Under the pieces are notes generated by a model. It had not been told where the DNA came from. It worked only from the letters and a program-made list of their open reading frames with translations, and made no database searches. From Streptomyces albireticuli (GTDB lineage Bacteria; Actinomycetota; Actinomycetes; Streptomycetales; Streptomycetaceae), in assembly GCF_021228125.1 (NCBI RefSeq), contig NZ_JAJQQS010000003.1:744001-808000 (forward strand): 64,000 bases of DNA, given 5' to 3'. Each line of letters begins with the position of its first letter. The stretch's first letter is position 1. The position numbers were made by a program, and so were the translations under genes. Positions 46,200 through 54,863 of this stretch are shown here, piece by piece.

Positions 46200-47716
46200 G
46201 AGGTGCCTCCACGGGTACGGGCCCACCAGTCGCGGAACGACTCGGCGGGGACGGCGGGCAGCTCGCGGGAGTCCGTCCAGGCGCGGCCCGGGCCCGGCAG
46301 CCGTCGCGGCTGGAGCCGGCGGGTCCGGGAGAGGATCCGCTGTCCGCGACGGAGCGCGTCCGGGTGGTCGAAGGCCCAGCGGGCGGCCCGCATCGCGGCC
46401 CGTTCGGTGGCGTGCCGCTTCGCGGGCCTGATGACCGTGCGCGTCCCGCGGACCGTCACCTCACCGCCCTCCGCCACCCGCTCCCGCAGGTGGACGAGCA
46501 CCTCGGGGATGTCGATGGCGACGGGACAGACCTCGAAGCAGGCGCCGCACAGCGAGGAGGCGTACGGAAGCGACTCCTCCAGCGGGGAGGCGAGACCACG
46601 CAGCTGGGGAGTGAGGATCGCCCCGATCGGTCCGGGGTACGGCGAGCCGTACGCGTGGCCGCCGGCCCGCTCGTACACGGGGCAGACGTTGAGGCAGGCC
46701 GAGCAGCGGATGCAGCGCAGCGCCTGGCGGCCGACCTGGTCGGCGAGGGTGTCGGTGCGGCCGTTGTCGAGCAGCACCAGATGGAAGACGCGGGGTCCGT
46801 CGCCGTCGGTGGTGCCCGTCCACATCGACGTGTACGGGTTCATCCGCTCGGCCGTCGAGGAGCGGGGCAGCAGCTGGAGGAAGACCTCCAGGTCCCGCCA
46901 GGTCGGCACGGTCTTCTCGATGCCCACGACGGAGATCAGCGTCTCGGGGAGCGTCAGGCACATACGGCCGTTGCCCTCGGACTCGACCACGACGAGCGTT
47001 CCCGTCTCGGCGACCATGAAGTTGGCGCCGGACACCCCGACCTTGGCACGCAGGAACTTCTCCCGCAGGTGCTGTCTCGCGGCTTCGGCCAGCTCGGCGG
47101 GCCGGTCGGTCAGCCCCTCGGGGGCCGGGCGTCCCCAGCTCGCCATCCGGTCCCGGAAGATGTCGCGGATCTCGCCGCGGTCGCGGTGGATGGCGGGGAC
47201 CAGGATGTGCGAGGGAAGATCGTCGCCGAGCTGCACGATCAGTTCGGCGAGGTCGGTCTCGTACGCCCGGATACCGGACTCCGCGAGGGCCTCGTTGAGT
47301 CCGATCTCCTGCGTGGCCATGGACTTGACCTTCACCACCTCGCGCTCGCCGGTGGCCCGTACGAGATCGGTGACGATGCGGTTCGCCTCGGCGGCGTCGG
47401 CGGCCCAGTGGACGGTGCCCCCGGCCCGTGTGACGGCCTCCTCCAGACGCACGAGGTGGTGGTCGAGATGGCGCAGGGTGCGGTCCTTGATCGCGGCGCC
47501 GGCCTCCCGGAGCCGCGCCCAGTCGTCCAGTTCGGCGACCGCCCGGGCGCGCTTGGCGCGGATGGTGTGCGTGGCGTGGCGGAGATTGGCGCGCAGCCGG
47601 CCGTCGCGGGTGGCGGTGTCGGCGGCCCGGGGGAAGTCGGCGGCCCGGGGGAAGGCGGGCATACCGAGGTAGGTGGCGCCGCCGCCCCGGGGGACGTCGG
47701 ATCCGTCGCGGCTCAT
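46196..47716 (-). CDS. lutB: LutB iron-sulfur protein of L-lactate oxidation
   Basis: A 506-residue LUD-domain protein fused to a two-[4Fe-4S] ferredoxin module. The LUD part includes VKSMATQEIGLNEALAESGI and ANFMVAETGTLVVVESEGNG. The ferredoxin part has CIRCSACLNVCPVY (about residue 338) and CGACFEVCPVAIDIPE (about 390), giving both Cys quartets. The tail ends FRDWWARTRGGTS. By family role it carries electrons from lactate. ATG 47716 overlaps the LutA stop by ATGA, and its own stop overlaps the LutC start. Confidence 0.92.
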   Translation of the reverse strand: MSRDGSDVPRGGGATYLGMPAFPRAADFPRAADTATRDGRLRANLRHATHTIRAKRARAVAELDDWARLREAGAAIKDRTLRHLDHHLVRLEEAVTRAGGTVHWAADAAEANRIVTDLVRATGEREVVKVKSMATQEIGLNEALAESGIRAYETDLAELIVQLGDDLPSHILVPAIHRDRGEIRDIFRDRMASWGRPAPEGLTDRPAELAEAARQHLREKFLRAKVGVSGANFMVAETGTLVVVESEGNGRMCLTLPETLISVVGIEKTVPTWRDLEVFLQLLPRSSTAERMNPYTSMWTGTTDGDGPRVFHLVLLDNGRTDTLADQVGRQALRCIRCSACLNVCPVYERAGGHAYGSPYPGPIGAILTPQLRGLASPLEESLPYASSLCGACFEVCPVAIDIPEVLVHLRERVAEGGEVTVRGTRTVIRPAKRHATERAAMRAARWAFDHPDALRRGQRILSRTRRLQPRRLPGPGRAWTDSRELPAVPAESFRDWWARTRGGTS

Positions 47717-48465
47717 CGGGCGGACTCCTTCGTGCCGGCGAGGATCTCGGCGATGTGCACGGGGCGCACGGGTGAGCCTTCCCGGGCGAGGACGCCGCCG
47801 ATGTGCATCAGACAGGAGTTGTCGACCGTGCACACGGCCTCGGCGCCGGTCCGGGCGATGGCCCGGGTTTTGTCGGAGCCCATCGCGGCGGACACGGCGG
47901 GGTTCTTCACGGCGAAGGTGCCGCCGAAGCCGCAGCACTCCTCAGCCCCGTCCAGCTCCCGCAGTTCCAGCCCCTCGACACGCTCCAGCAGCCGACGGGG
48001 CCGCTCACCCAGGCCCAGTGCCCTCAGCCCGTGACAGGTGGGGTGGTAGGTGACCGTATGAGGGAAGTACGCGCCGACGTCCGTCACGCCCAGCACGTCG
48101 ACGAGGAACTCCGTGAGTTCATAGGTCTTGGGCACCGCGCTCGTGGCGGCCTCGGAAAGCTCCGTCCCCCGTCCCTCCGCCTCGGCCCTGGCCCCGATCC
48201 TCGGGTAGTTGTCCCGGACCATGGCGGCGCACGATCCGGACGGGGTCACGACATAGTCGTGGTCGCGGAAGGCCGCCGCGTAGCGGCGTACGAGCGGCTC
48301 GGTCTGGTGCCGGTAGCCCGTGTTGAACATCGGCTGACCGCAGCAGCTCTGCGCCATGGGGAAGTCGACCTGGACACCGAGGCGTTCCAGCAGGGTCACC
48401 ACGGCCCGGCCCGTGCGGGGGTAGAGCGAGTCGTTGACGCAGGTGACGAAAAGGCCCACGCGCAT
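47713..48465 (-). CDS. lutA: LutA (CCG-domain) protein of L-lactate oxidation
   Basis: A 250-residue protein with two cysteine-rich CCG domains: FPMAQSCCGQPMFNTGY (about residue 36) and ELDGAEECCGFGGTFAVKNP (about 173), plus TPSGSCAAMVRDNYP and TVDNSCLMHIGGVL, which supply further Cys. These domains bind a non-cubane cluster in heterodisulfide-reductase-type subunits. It is the first gene of lutABC. ATG 48465 has GAGGAG five bases upstream, and the leader (48466-48594) should contain the operon promoter. No GntR-type LutR regulator is adjacent. Confidence 0.92.
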   Translation of the reverse strand: MRVGLFVTCVNDSLYPRTGRAVVTLLERLGVQVDFPMAQSCCGQPMFNTGYRHQTEPLVRRYAAAFRDHDYVVTPSGSCAAMVRDNYPRIGARAEAEGRGTELSEAATSAVPKTYELTEFLVDVLGVTDVGAYFPHTVTYHPTCHGLRALGLGERPRRLLERVEGLELRELDGAEECCGFGGTFAVKNPAVSAAMGSDKTRAIARTGAEAVCTVDNSCLMHIGGVLAREGSPVRPVHIAEILAGTKESAR

Positions 48466-48571
48466 GACTTCTCCTCACGGCCCGTCCGGCGGCGCGCCGA
48501 TAGTGATCATCCGCGCCTCATACTGCCGCAGCGGCCGACGGCTGGGAAGAACCGGTCACGGACGGGACGGC

Positions 48572-48585
48572 TCGCCGTACGGCGA
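48572..48585. terminator. Short palindrome downstream of the flavin monooxygenase gene
   Basis: TCGCCGTACGGCGA is a perfect 14-base palindrome, starting 10 bases past the monooxygenase stop on the minus strand and lying in the lutA leader region. It may end the monooxygenase transcript. The small stem makes this a weak call. Confidence 0.3.
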
Positions 48586-48594
48586 CGGGTGGGG

Positions 48595-49698
48595 TCAGGC
48601 CGGGGCCGGAAGGGGAGCGCCGGTGCGGGCGTTCAGGAGGGTCTTGATCTCGCGTACCGCTCCGCGGCCCGCCCTGCTCGCCCCGATGGTGCTCGCCGAC
48701 GGCCCGTAGCCGACCAGGTGCACGCGGGGGTCGTGGACGGCTCGGGTGCCCTCGACGCGGATGCCGCCGCCGGGCTCGCGCAGCTTGAGCGGTGCCAGGT
48801 GGTCGATCACGGCCCGGAAGCCGGTGGCCCAGAGGATGACGTCGGCGTCCACCGAGGTGCCGTCCGCCCACTCCACCCCGTCCGGCGTGACGCGGTCGAA
48901 CATCGGCCGGCGGACGAGGACGCCCGCCGCGCGGGCCCGTTCCATGGCCGCGGTCATCGGCAGCCCGGTTACGGACACCACGCTCTGCGGCGGCAGCCCT
49001 TGGCGCACCCGCTCCTCCACGAGGGCCACCGCGTTCCGCCCCCGGTCCTCGTCGAAGGGTCCTTCGCGGAAGGCCGGAGGCCGGCGTGTCACCCAGGTCG
49101 TCTCCGCTCCCGCCTCGGCGATCTCCATCAGATGCTGTACGCCGGAGGTGCCACCGCCCACGACGACCACCCGCTGTCCGGCGAACTCCCGGGGTCCGGG
49201 GTAGTTCGCGGTGTGCAGCTGGCGGCCGCGAAAGGTCTCCTGGCCGGGGTAGCGGGGCCAGAAGGGGCGGTCCCAGGTGCCGGTGGCGTTGATCAGCGCG
49301 CGGGCCGACCACACACCTTCGGAGGTCTCGACCAGGAGCCGGCCCCCGTCGCCCTCGCGCACGGTACGGACCCCCACCGGGCGGTGGACGCGCAGGTCGA
49401 AGGCGCGCTCGTACTCCGCGAAGTACGTGCTGATCACCTCGGAGGAGGGCCGGGCGTCGTCGGCACCTGTCAGCTCCATGCCGGGCAGCGCGTGCATCCC
49501 GTGCACCTTGCCGTAGGTGAGTGAGGGCCAGCGGAACCGCCAGGCTCCGCCCGGACCCGGCGCGTGGTCCAGGACCACGAAGTCACTGTCCGGCTCGTAC
49601 CCCGCCCGGCGCAGGTGGTAGGCGCTGGACAGGCCCGCCTGCCCGGCGCCGATCACCACGACGTCCACCTCGCGCTCACGCACCACAGTATTGTTCAT
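48595..49698 (-). CDS. Flavin-containing monooxygenase-like NAD(P)-dependent oxidoreductase
   Basis: A 367-residue two-dinucleotide-domain flavoprotein. FAD binding is VDVVVIGAGQAGLSSAYHLR (residues about 12-31). NADPH binding is RVVVVGGGTSGVQHLMEIAE (about 178), and ILWATGFRAVIDHLAPL gives the ATGF block of class B flavoproteins. WRFRWPSLTYGKVHGM and YPGQETFRGRQLHTANY resemble the YUCCA/CzcO-type group. Substrate is unknown. The chosen ATG 49698 begins NNTVVREREVDVVV; a longer frame from 49779 has no support. The gene precedes lutABC on the same strand but is probably not part of that pathway. Confidence 0.85.
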   Translation of the reverse strand: MNNTVVREREVDVVVIGAGQAGLSSAYHLRRAGYEPDSDFVVLDHAPGPGGAWRFRWPSLTYGKVHGMHALPGMELTGADDARPSSEVISTYFAEYERAFDLRVHRPVGVRTVREGDGGRLLVETSEGVWSARALINATGTWDRPFWPRYPGQETFRGRQLHTANYPGPREFAGQRVVVVGGGTSGVQHLMEIAEAGAETTWVTRRPPAFREGPFDEDRGRNAVALVEERVRQGLPPQSVVSVTGLPMTAAMERARAAGVLVRRPMFDRVTPDGVEWADGTSVDADVILWATGFRAVIDHLAPLKLREPGGGIRVEGTRAVHDPRVHLVGYGPSASTIGASRAGRGAVREIKTLLNARTGAPLPAPA

Positions 49699-49910
49699 GT
49701 TTCTACTAACTCGGTGGAGGTGGGATCTCTTCCCGAGCTGTTCCCCTGGGCTTCGACGGCGGACACCTGGCTCGGCCACGGGCGCTCGCGCCCGCGAGCG
49801 AGCCGCTGTGTGCCCTTACGCGCCGGGCGCACTCATGAGCAGGCCGCAACCGGAAGCCGTGCGCCGCCGTCTCCTAGCAACGCATCATCACCGCATCGGG
49901 GGAGTTGACA

Positions 49911-50687
49911 ATGGTCAGGCTCATCTTCCGACTGTTAGCAGAGGCCGCCGCGGGCAGCGTGGTGACCTGGATCCTCTCGCATCTGGGCGACATCGGTACC
50001 TTCGTCGGTCTGCTGGGGAGCGGGGGACTGCTCGGCGGCACGATATTCGCCGACGGAGCCCAGGCCGGGCTGGTCCGGTTCGGTGCCTCCGTCGTCGTGT
50101 TCGTCGCCCCGTTCGTCTGCGCGAACGCGTACGAGCGCCATGAAGGGAAGCCCATCGCGGCGGTCGTCGCGGAGGAACCTCGCACCGGAACCACGTGGGG
50201 CGAGACCGGTGGCCCCGTGGTCGACACGGTCATCGGAAACAGCAACAGGAGCAAGGACAAGACCTGCCCCGACGGCAGCACGTCACCGCACTGCGGCGGG
50301 ACCTCGTCCCCCGCTCCGTCCGGCACCTCCACCCGCGGCCCGAGTCCGAAGCCGAGCCGTACGTCCGGCGGAGACCCCAGTGTCCCGCCGAGCCCGAGTG
50401 TGACCCGGAGCCCGTCCGCCACCGCGCCGCCGTCCTCCACCGGCGGTCCGACCCCGAGCTCCGGCCCTTCGGGGGACACGGCGGGAAGTACCACGAACGG
50501 CACGACGGGGGGCACCGAACCCGGCGGCCGGTTCTCCTCGCCCACGCCTCGGCGCTCGTCGCCCCCGCCGCTCCCGGGTCCCGGCCCGAACCCCGGCCCG
50601 AACGGCGACCGGAACACCTCGGCCGGCCCGGCCGGCGGCTCGGGCGGCGTGCCCGACCGCGCCCGGAGCGGAGCTCCGACGCCCTGA
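49911..50687 (+). CDS. Membrane protein with long Pro/Ser/Thr/Gly-rich tail, contains a TTA codon
   Basis: A 258-residue protein with an N-terminal membrane region of two or three helices (about residues 3-85: GSVVTWILSHLGDIGTFVGL, GLVRFGASVVVFVAPFVCA). A low-complexity tail of about 150 residues follows, rich in Pro, Ser, Thr and Gly. ATG 49911 follows GGGGGAG. The ninth codon, at 49935-49937, is TTA, the rare leucine codon read by the bldA tRNA, so translation is likely limited to differentiation or stress. Two Cys (KTCPDGSTSPHC) sit in the tail. I do not recognise the family; a cell-surface, possibly glycosylated protein of development is one idea. Confidence 0.62.
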   Translation: MVRLIFRLLAEAAAGSVVTWILSHLGDIGTFVGLLGSGGLLGGTIFADGAQAGLVRFGASVVVFVAPFVCANAYERHEGKPIAAVVAEEPRTGTTWGETGGPVVDTVIGNSNRSKDKTCPDGSTSPHCGGTSSPAPSGTSTRGPSPKPSRTSGGDPSVPPSPSVTRSPSATAPPSSTGGPTPSSGPSGDTAGSTTNGTTGGTEPGGRFSSPTPRRSSPPPLPGPGPNPGPNGDRNTSAGPAGGSGGVPDRARSGAPTP

Positions 50688-50715
50688 GGATCCGCGCTGC
50701 GGTTACGGTGAGGAA

Positions 50716-51138
50716 ATGGCTGACACCTTCACCACCCGCACGCTCCACGTCCCGACGGGCTCCGTCGAGACCGTTTACGACCTGACGGACGCCTGCTCCG
50801 CTTTCCTCCAGGAGGCCGCCCGGGGGCGGGACGGCCTGCTGAACGTCTTCACCCCCCACGCGACCGCCGGCCTGGCCGTCATCGAGACCGGTTCCGGCAG
50901 TGACGACGACCTCCTGGCCGCCCTGCACGACCTTCTCCCGGCCGACGACCGGTGGCGCCACCGCCACGGCACCCCCGGCCACGGCCGGGACCACGTGCTC
51001 CCCGCCCTGGTGCCGCCGCACGCCACGCTCCCGGTGGTCGGGGGCGAACTGGCGCTGGGGACATGGCAGTCGGTCGTCCTGGTCGATACGAACGTGGACA
51101 ACCCCGACCGTCAGGTCCGGCTTTCCTTCCTCGGCTGA
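50716..51138 (+). CDS. YjbQ-family protein (UPF0047)
   Basis: A 140-residue protein of the YjbQ / secondary thiamine-phosphate synthase family. The pattern GLLNVFTPHATAGLAVIE (about residues 40-57) and HRHGTPGHGRDHVLPAL, followed by ELALGTWQSVVLVDTNV, is the typical beta-rich fold with conserved His. Members can complement thiE mutants weakly, but their normal role is unclear. ATG 50716 has GAGG just before it. It lies 28 bases downstream of the TTA-containing membrane protein gene. Confidence 0.88.
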   Translation: MADTFTTRTLHVPTGSVETVYDLTDACSAFLQEAARGRDGLLNVFTPHATAGLAVIETGSGSDDDLLAALHDLLPADDRWRHRHGTPGHGRDHVLPALVPPHATLPVVGGELALGTWQSVVLVDTNVDNPDRQVRLSFLG

Positions 51139-51191
51139 GGGAGCGGCGGAGCCGGTGGGAGACGCCGAAAGGCCGGCACAGCCGCAAAAAC

Positions 51192-51219
51192 GCCCCTATG
51201 GGAGCACTCCCATAGGGGC
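51192..51219 (-). terminator. Intrinsic terminator of the D,D-carboxypeptidase gene
   Basis: GCCCCTATGGGAG (51192-51204) and CTCCCATAGGGGC (51207-51219) are perfect 13-base inverted arms. Read on the minus strand, the stem is followed by GTTTTTG, so it is a classical Rho-independent terminator about 45 bases after the gene stop at 51264. On the plus strand it may also stop YjbQ transcripts. Confidence 0.9.
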
Positions 51220-51263
51220 ATCGTTCAGTTACTCAGACATTCATTCATCCACGGGGGCGGCGG

Positions 51264-52193
51264 TCAGTCCCGCTGCGCCGACTCCGGCAGCTCCCGGAGC
51301 TTGACGTCGGACCTGGTCTTCGTCTTGAAGGCCCAGTCCAGCATCTTCACGGCGTCCGGATAGCGCTGCGTGGGGTCGTTGAGGAGCACGCCCACGACGG
51401 TCCGGCCGTCGCGCTGGGCTGCGAAGACCAGGCAGGGCCCGGCCGTGGTGCCGGTGCCCGTCTTGATGCCGAGCGCGCCCTTGTAGGAGCCCAGCAGCTT
51501 GTTCGTGTTGTCCCAGTAGTACGTGCGGTTGACGTTCGCCGCCTTCTGCTGGGTGGAGGCCGTCCTCACGACCGTGCGGAACGTGCTGTTGGAGAGGGCA
51601 TGGCCGGCGAGCTTGGCCGAATCGCGCGCCGAGGTGTAGTTGGCGCCCTTCGCCGATATGCCGTCGAAAGAGTCGTACTTGGTGTTCTTCATGCCCAGGT
51701 CGGCCGCCTTCTTGTTCATCTTGGCGATGAACGACGCGGTGCGCGCCGACTCGGTCCTGCCCGTGCCGAAGGTGTCGGCGAGCGCGTACGCGGCGTCGCA
51801 CCCGGAGGGCAGCATCAGGCCGTACAGCAGCTGCCGTACGGTCATCTTGTCGCCGGTCCGCAGGTCGGCGGTGCTCGCCCCGTTCCGCGCCACGTAGTCG
51901 CGGTAGGACTGCTTGACGGTGACCTTCTTGTCGAGGTCGACGCCCCGGGTGTCCAGGACGACCGCCGCCGTCATGATCTTCGTGGTGCTGGCCATCTGGC
52001 GTCTGGTGTCGGCGTCCTTGGCCCACAGCTGGCGGTTCTTGCCGCTGTCGAGCAGGAACGCGCCCTTCGCGGCCACCGTCGGACCGGTGGCGGCCTCCAC
52101 GGTCGTCGCGGGGAGTACGGCGGTGACCGCCGCCGTCGAGGCGATCAGGGCCGCGCCCCACCGGCGGGCCGGTCTTCCCTCACATCGCTCCAT
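51264..52193 (-). CDS. D-alanyl-D-alanine carboxypeptidase (serine-type, S11)
   Basis: A 309-residue exported penicillin-binding protein. The signal peptide is RRWGAALIASTAAVTAVLPA. The catalytic SxxK is ASTTKIMTAAVVLD (Ser about residue 69). The KTG triad is LGIKTGTGTTAGPCL (about 247). The second motif, normally SxN, reads LMLPSGCDAAYALA (about 131), so Cys replaces Asn. The enzyme trims the terminal D-Ala of peptidoglycan stem peptides and lacks the long C-terminal domain of PBP5-type enzymes. ATG 52193 has AGAGG upstream. The terminator at 51192-51219 closes a single-gene transcript. Confidence 0.9.
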   Translation of the reverse strand: MERCEGRPARRWGAALIASTAAVTAVLPATTVEAATGPTVAAKGAFLLDSGKNRQLWAKDADTRRQMASTTKIMTAAVVLDTRGVDLDKKVTVKQSYRDYVARNGASTADLRTGDKMTVRQLLYGLMLPSGCDAAYALADTFGTGRTESARTASFIAKMNKKAADLGMKNTKYDSFDGISAKGANYTSARDSAKLAGHALSNSTFRTVVRTASTQQKAANVNRTYYWDNTNKLLGSYKGALGIKTGTGTTAGPCLVFAAQRDGRTVVGVLLNDPTQRYPDAVKMLDWAFKTKTRSDVKLRELPESAQRD

Positions 52194-52443
52194 CTATGCC
52201 TCTGTTTCTCGCGTGCCCGTTCTCGCGTGTCGAGCCGGGCGAGCAGATGATCGCACCAACTCTTTCGCCGGGAGAAACCAGGAGTGTTCGGGTATCTCCC
52301 GTGACCCACGCGCGGATCGGCTCCGCGCGTCCGAGTCCTTCCGGGCGGCGGCGAGAACATGACCTGCGGATTACCGCTGCACCGAGGAAGGCGCCCATGC
52401 TCCCGGGCCGCGGGCGGAAACACGCCCGATGGCCAGAGCGACG

Positions 52444-52926
52444 TCACGAACCCCGCTGAGCCGACCGGCCCACCGCGTCCACGAGCGGCACCATCCGATA
52501 CGGAACCCGTTCGCGCAGCACGACCTCCGTGCGCGTACGCACCACTCCGGGGAGCTGTACGAGCAACTGGATCACGTCCTCCAGGTGCCCGGCGTCCCGC
52601 GCGACGACGCGCGCCATCATGTCGCCGCCCCCGGTGATGGAGAACGCCTCGATGATCTCGGGGACCTCGGCCAGCGACGTCGCCACCGGATCGAGATGGC
52701 CCTGGGTGACCTCGATGTGGACGAAGGCCAGCACGGGGTGGCCGAGCGCGGCGGGGGAGAGGCGCGGGCCCGTCCCCGTGATCACACCGTCCCGCTCCAG
52801 CCGGTCCAGGCGGGCCTGGAGCGTGCCGCGCGCGATCCCCAGCAGCCGCGCGTACTCGCGCACGCTGGTGCGGGGCTGCTCCAGCAGCAAACGGAGGATC
52901 TTCGAGTCCAAGACGTCCACGGCCAT
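52444..52926 (-). CDS. Lrp/AsnC-family transcriptional regulator
   Basis: A 160-residue regulator. The N-terminal helix-turn-helix is DSKILRLLLEQPRTSVREYA to LGIARGTLQARLDRLERDGV (residues about 6-50), and the RAM effector domain follows (HPVLAFVHIEVTQGHLDPVA, SITGGGDMMARVVARDAGHL). Such proteins respond to small ligands, often amino acids. The chosen start ATG 52926 (AVDVLDSKIL) has GGAAGGAGG about 11 bases upstream. The gene is divergent from a FUSC-type transporter. The intergenic region carries three copies of a CCAATGG-type motif. Confidence 0.9.
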   Translation of the reverse strand: MAVDVLDSKILRLLLEQPRTSVREYARLLGIARGTLQARLDRLERDGVITGTGPRLSPAALGHPVLAFVHIEVTQGHLDPVATSLAEVPEIIEAFSITGGGDMMARVVARDAGHLEDVIQLLVQLPGVVRTRTEVVLRERVPYRMVPLVDAVGRSAQRGS

Positions 52927-53288
52927 GCGCCGACGGCCTCCTTCCGGTCGGGATTCCCGGCCGGTCACGGTACCAATGGCTCACTCCACCGGCATGGCGA
53001 GCCCTCTCGGCGAACCGGCGGCCGTCTCCGGCGCGTCGTCCCCACCGGCCCGGCCTTGGGAACCCGCCGCCCCGTCGCACCCGCCCGGCCGGACGAGGGC
53101 GCCATTGGCCCTCCTACGGCCGAGATCGGATGCCCGGGAGTGTGCCAATGGCACAGGGGTATTCGCCTCTCTTGAGCCAACAGCCGATGAGATGTTGTGA
53201 TGGAGCAGTCGATGGCGCTGCGGATGATCCCGCGGCGCCTTTTTCATGCCGGAACGTAGAAAGGGCGGCAGCTCTGAAGAGAATCTTC
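52927..53288. promoter_or_regulatory. Divergent Lrp/FUSC control region with three CCAATGG-type sites
   Basis: No gene is supported in this stretch of about 360 bases. CCAATGG occurs at 52973-52979 and 53145-53151 and, inverted, as CCATTGG at 53102-53108. The last direct copy is the centre of TGCCAATGGCA (53143-53153), which is nearly palindromic. These are good candidates for Lrp-type binding sites controlling both genes. The segment 53180-53288 is open in the FUSC frame but has an unusual composition (many Cys, Gln and Met codons) and may be leader rather than coding. Confidence 0.5.
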
Positions 53289-54788
53289 GTGGCACCGGAT
53301 CCGGGCCGGATGAGGCTGCGTACCGCGGCCCGCGCCGTCCTGGGCGTGGGCTTCGCGGTCACCGTCGTGGAGCTGTCCGGCCTGCCGCTGCCCGCCAGCA
53401 TCGCGGGCGGCCTGGCGGCGCTGCTCGCCATGTTCACCGTCGGCGACCCGACCGCGCGGCGCCAGGTGGTCACGACCGCCCTGCTGCCCGTCGTCGGCTT
53501 CCCCGTGCTCGCGCTGGCCGCCTCCCTGCACGGAATGCCGCTCCTGCGCGACGCCGCCTTCCTCGCGGTGGTCTTCTGCGGGGTCTACGCCCGCCGCTGG
53601 GGCCCGCGCGGACAGGCGCTCGGGATCTTCGGCTTCATGATGTTCTTCGCCACGCAGTTCCTGCACGCCGTCCCCGCGCAGCTGCCCCAGCTGTACGTGG
53701 CCGTGCTGCTGTCGCTCGCGGCGTGCGGCCTCGTCCGCTTCGGCGTCTGGTGTATCGAGCGCCGCACCCCGCCGCCCGTCGGCCCCGCCCCACTGGCCGC
53801 CCGAGGCCTCGCCCGCCCCACGACCCGCCAGGCCTTCCAGAACACCTTCGCGTGCGCCCTCGCCCTGGGCGTCGGCCAGCTCGTCTCAGACGAGCGCTGG
53901 TACTGGGCCGTCGGCACCGCCTGGTGGATCTTCGTCAACACCGCCTCGCGCGGCGAGACCCTGGTGCGCGGCTTCCGCCGGGTCGTCGGCACCCTGGCCG
54001 GCATCGCCGTGGGCCTCGTGGTCGCGGTGCCGCTGCACGGCGCGCCCGGGCCCACCGCCCTCCTCGTCGCGGTCTGCGTCTTCGGGATCTTCTACACGGC
54101 CGCGCCCTCGTACAGCTGGATGATGTTCTTCGTGACCGTCATGGCCGGTCTGCTCTACGGGCTCCTCGGCGTGCTCCACCCCGGGCTGCTCGCCCTGCGC
54201 TTCGAGCAGACCCTCGTGGGCGCCGCCGGCGCGGCGCTCGCCGTCGCCCTCGTCCTGCCCGTCACCACCCACGCGGCCACCGACGCCTGGATACAGCGCG
54301 CCCTACTGGCCGTACGGCACTGCACGACGGAGACCGCCCGGCGGCTGGCGGGCGACGAGTCCGCCGACCCCGCCCCGCACGTCGCCGAGCTCGAACTCCT
54401 CCTCGGCAAGGTCCGGGTCTCCCTGGCGCCCCTCCTGCACCCGCTCAGCCCCCTGCGCGTCCGTAAGGAGCGCGCCCGGCAGGTCATGGCACACCTCGAC
54501 GACTGCGCCCGGCAGGCCCGCGGCCTGGCGGCCGTCGCGGCCGACCCGGACGCCTCGCACGACGCCCGGCTCACCGCCGCCTGCCAGCGCGTCGAGACGG
54601 CGCTCCACGGCCTGGTGGCACCCGGCGGCGAGCAGGTGCCCCCGGCCGCCGTGGCCTTCGACGCCGTCCCGCACCACCACCCCGGCGCCGAGCGCGCGCT
54701 CGACCACCTGCGCGACCTGGAAGAGGCGATCTCCTCGCTCGCCAAGCCCCTGCGGGGCAACCCGCGCGGGGTGTTCGCCGAGGCCTGA
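53289..54788 (+). CDS. FUSC-family (aromatic acid exporter-like) membrane protein
   Basis: A 499-residue protein with two blocks of about five or six membrane helices (about residues 20-150 and 190-330) and a cytosolic C-terminal helical domain (about 335-499), the FUSC layout seen in aromatic acid exporters. GTG 53289 (APDPGRMRLRTAARAVLGVG) is chosen because earlier in-frame starts (ATG 53148 or 53187) would make the transcript start overlap the putative operators and would add an atypical, Cys-rich 40-residue N-terminus. The ribosome binding site (GAAGAGA) is only fair. The gene is divergent from the Lrp gene, which probably controls it. Substrate unknown. Confidence 0.78.
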   Translation: MAPDPGRMRLRTAARAVLGVGFAVTVVELSGLPLPASIAGGLAALLAMFTVGDPTARRQVVTTALLPVVGFPVLALAASLHGMPLLRDAAFLAVVFCGVYARRWGPRGQALGIFGFMMFFATQFLHAVPAQLPQLYVAVLLSLAACGLVRFGVWCIERRTPPPVGPAPLAARGLARPTTRQAFQNTFACALALGVGQLVSDERWYWAVGTAWWIFVNTASRGETLVRGFRRVVGTLAGIAVGLVVAVPLHGAPGPTALLVAVCVFGIFYTAAPSYSWMMFFVTVMAGLLYGLLGVLHPGLLALRFEQTLVGAAGAALAVALVLPVTTHAATDAWIQRALLAVRHCTTETARRLAGDESADPAPHVAELELLLGKVRVSLAPLLHPLSPLRVRKERARQVMAHLDDCARQARGLAAVAADPDASHDARLTAACQRVETALHGLVAPGGEQVPPAAVAFDAVPHHHPGAERALDHLRDLEEAISSLAKPLRGNPRGVFAEA

Positions 54789-54825
54789 CACCTCCGGCCG
54801 GTCCCCGGCCCCCGTCGCGCTCCCT

Positions 54826-54863
54826 CCGGGGCCGTCCCGCACCTCCGTGCCGGGCGGCCCCGG
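54826..54863. terminator. Hairpin downstream of the FUSC gene
   Basis: CCGGGGCCG (54826-54834) pairs with CGGCCCCGG (54855-54863), perfect 9-base arms with a 20-base loop, 38 bases after the FUSC stop. Its position fits a transcript end. Confidence 0.35.

Noticed and set aside
52194..52443. A short gene between the carboxypeptidase and Lrp genes
   Set aside because: The available frames are rich in Arg and Pro with no ribosome binding site; the stretch more likely holds the carboxypeptidase promoter.
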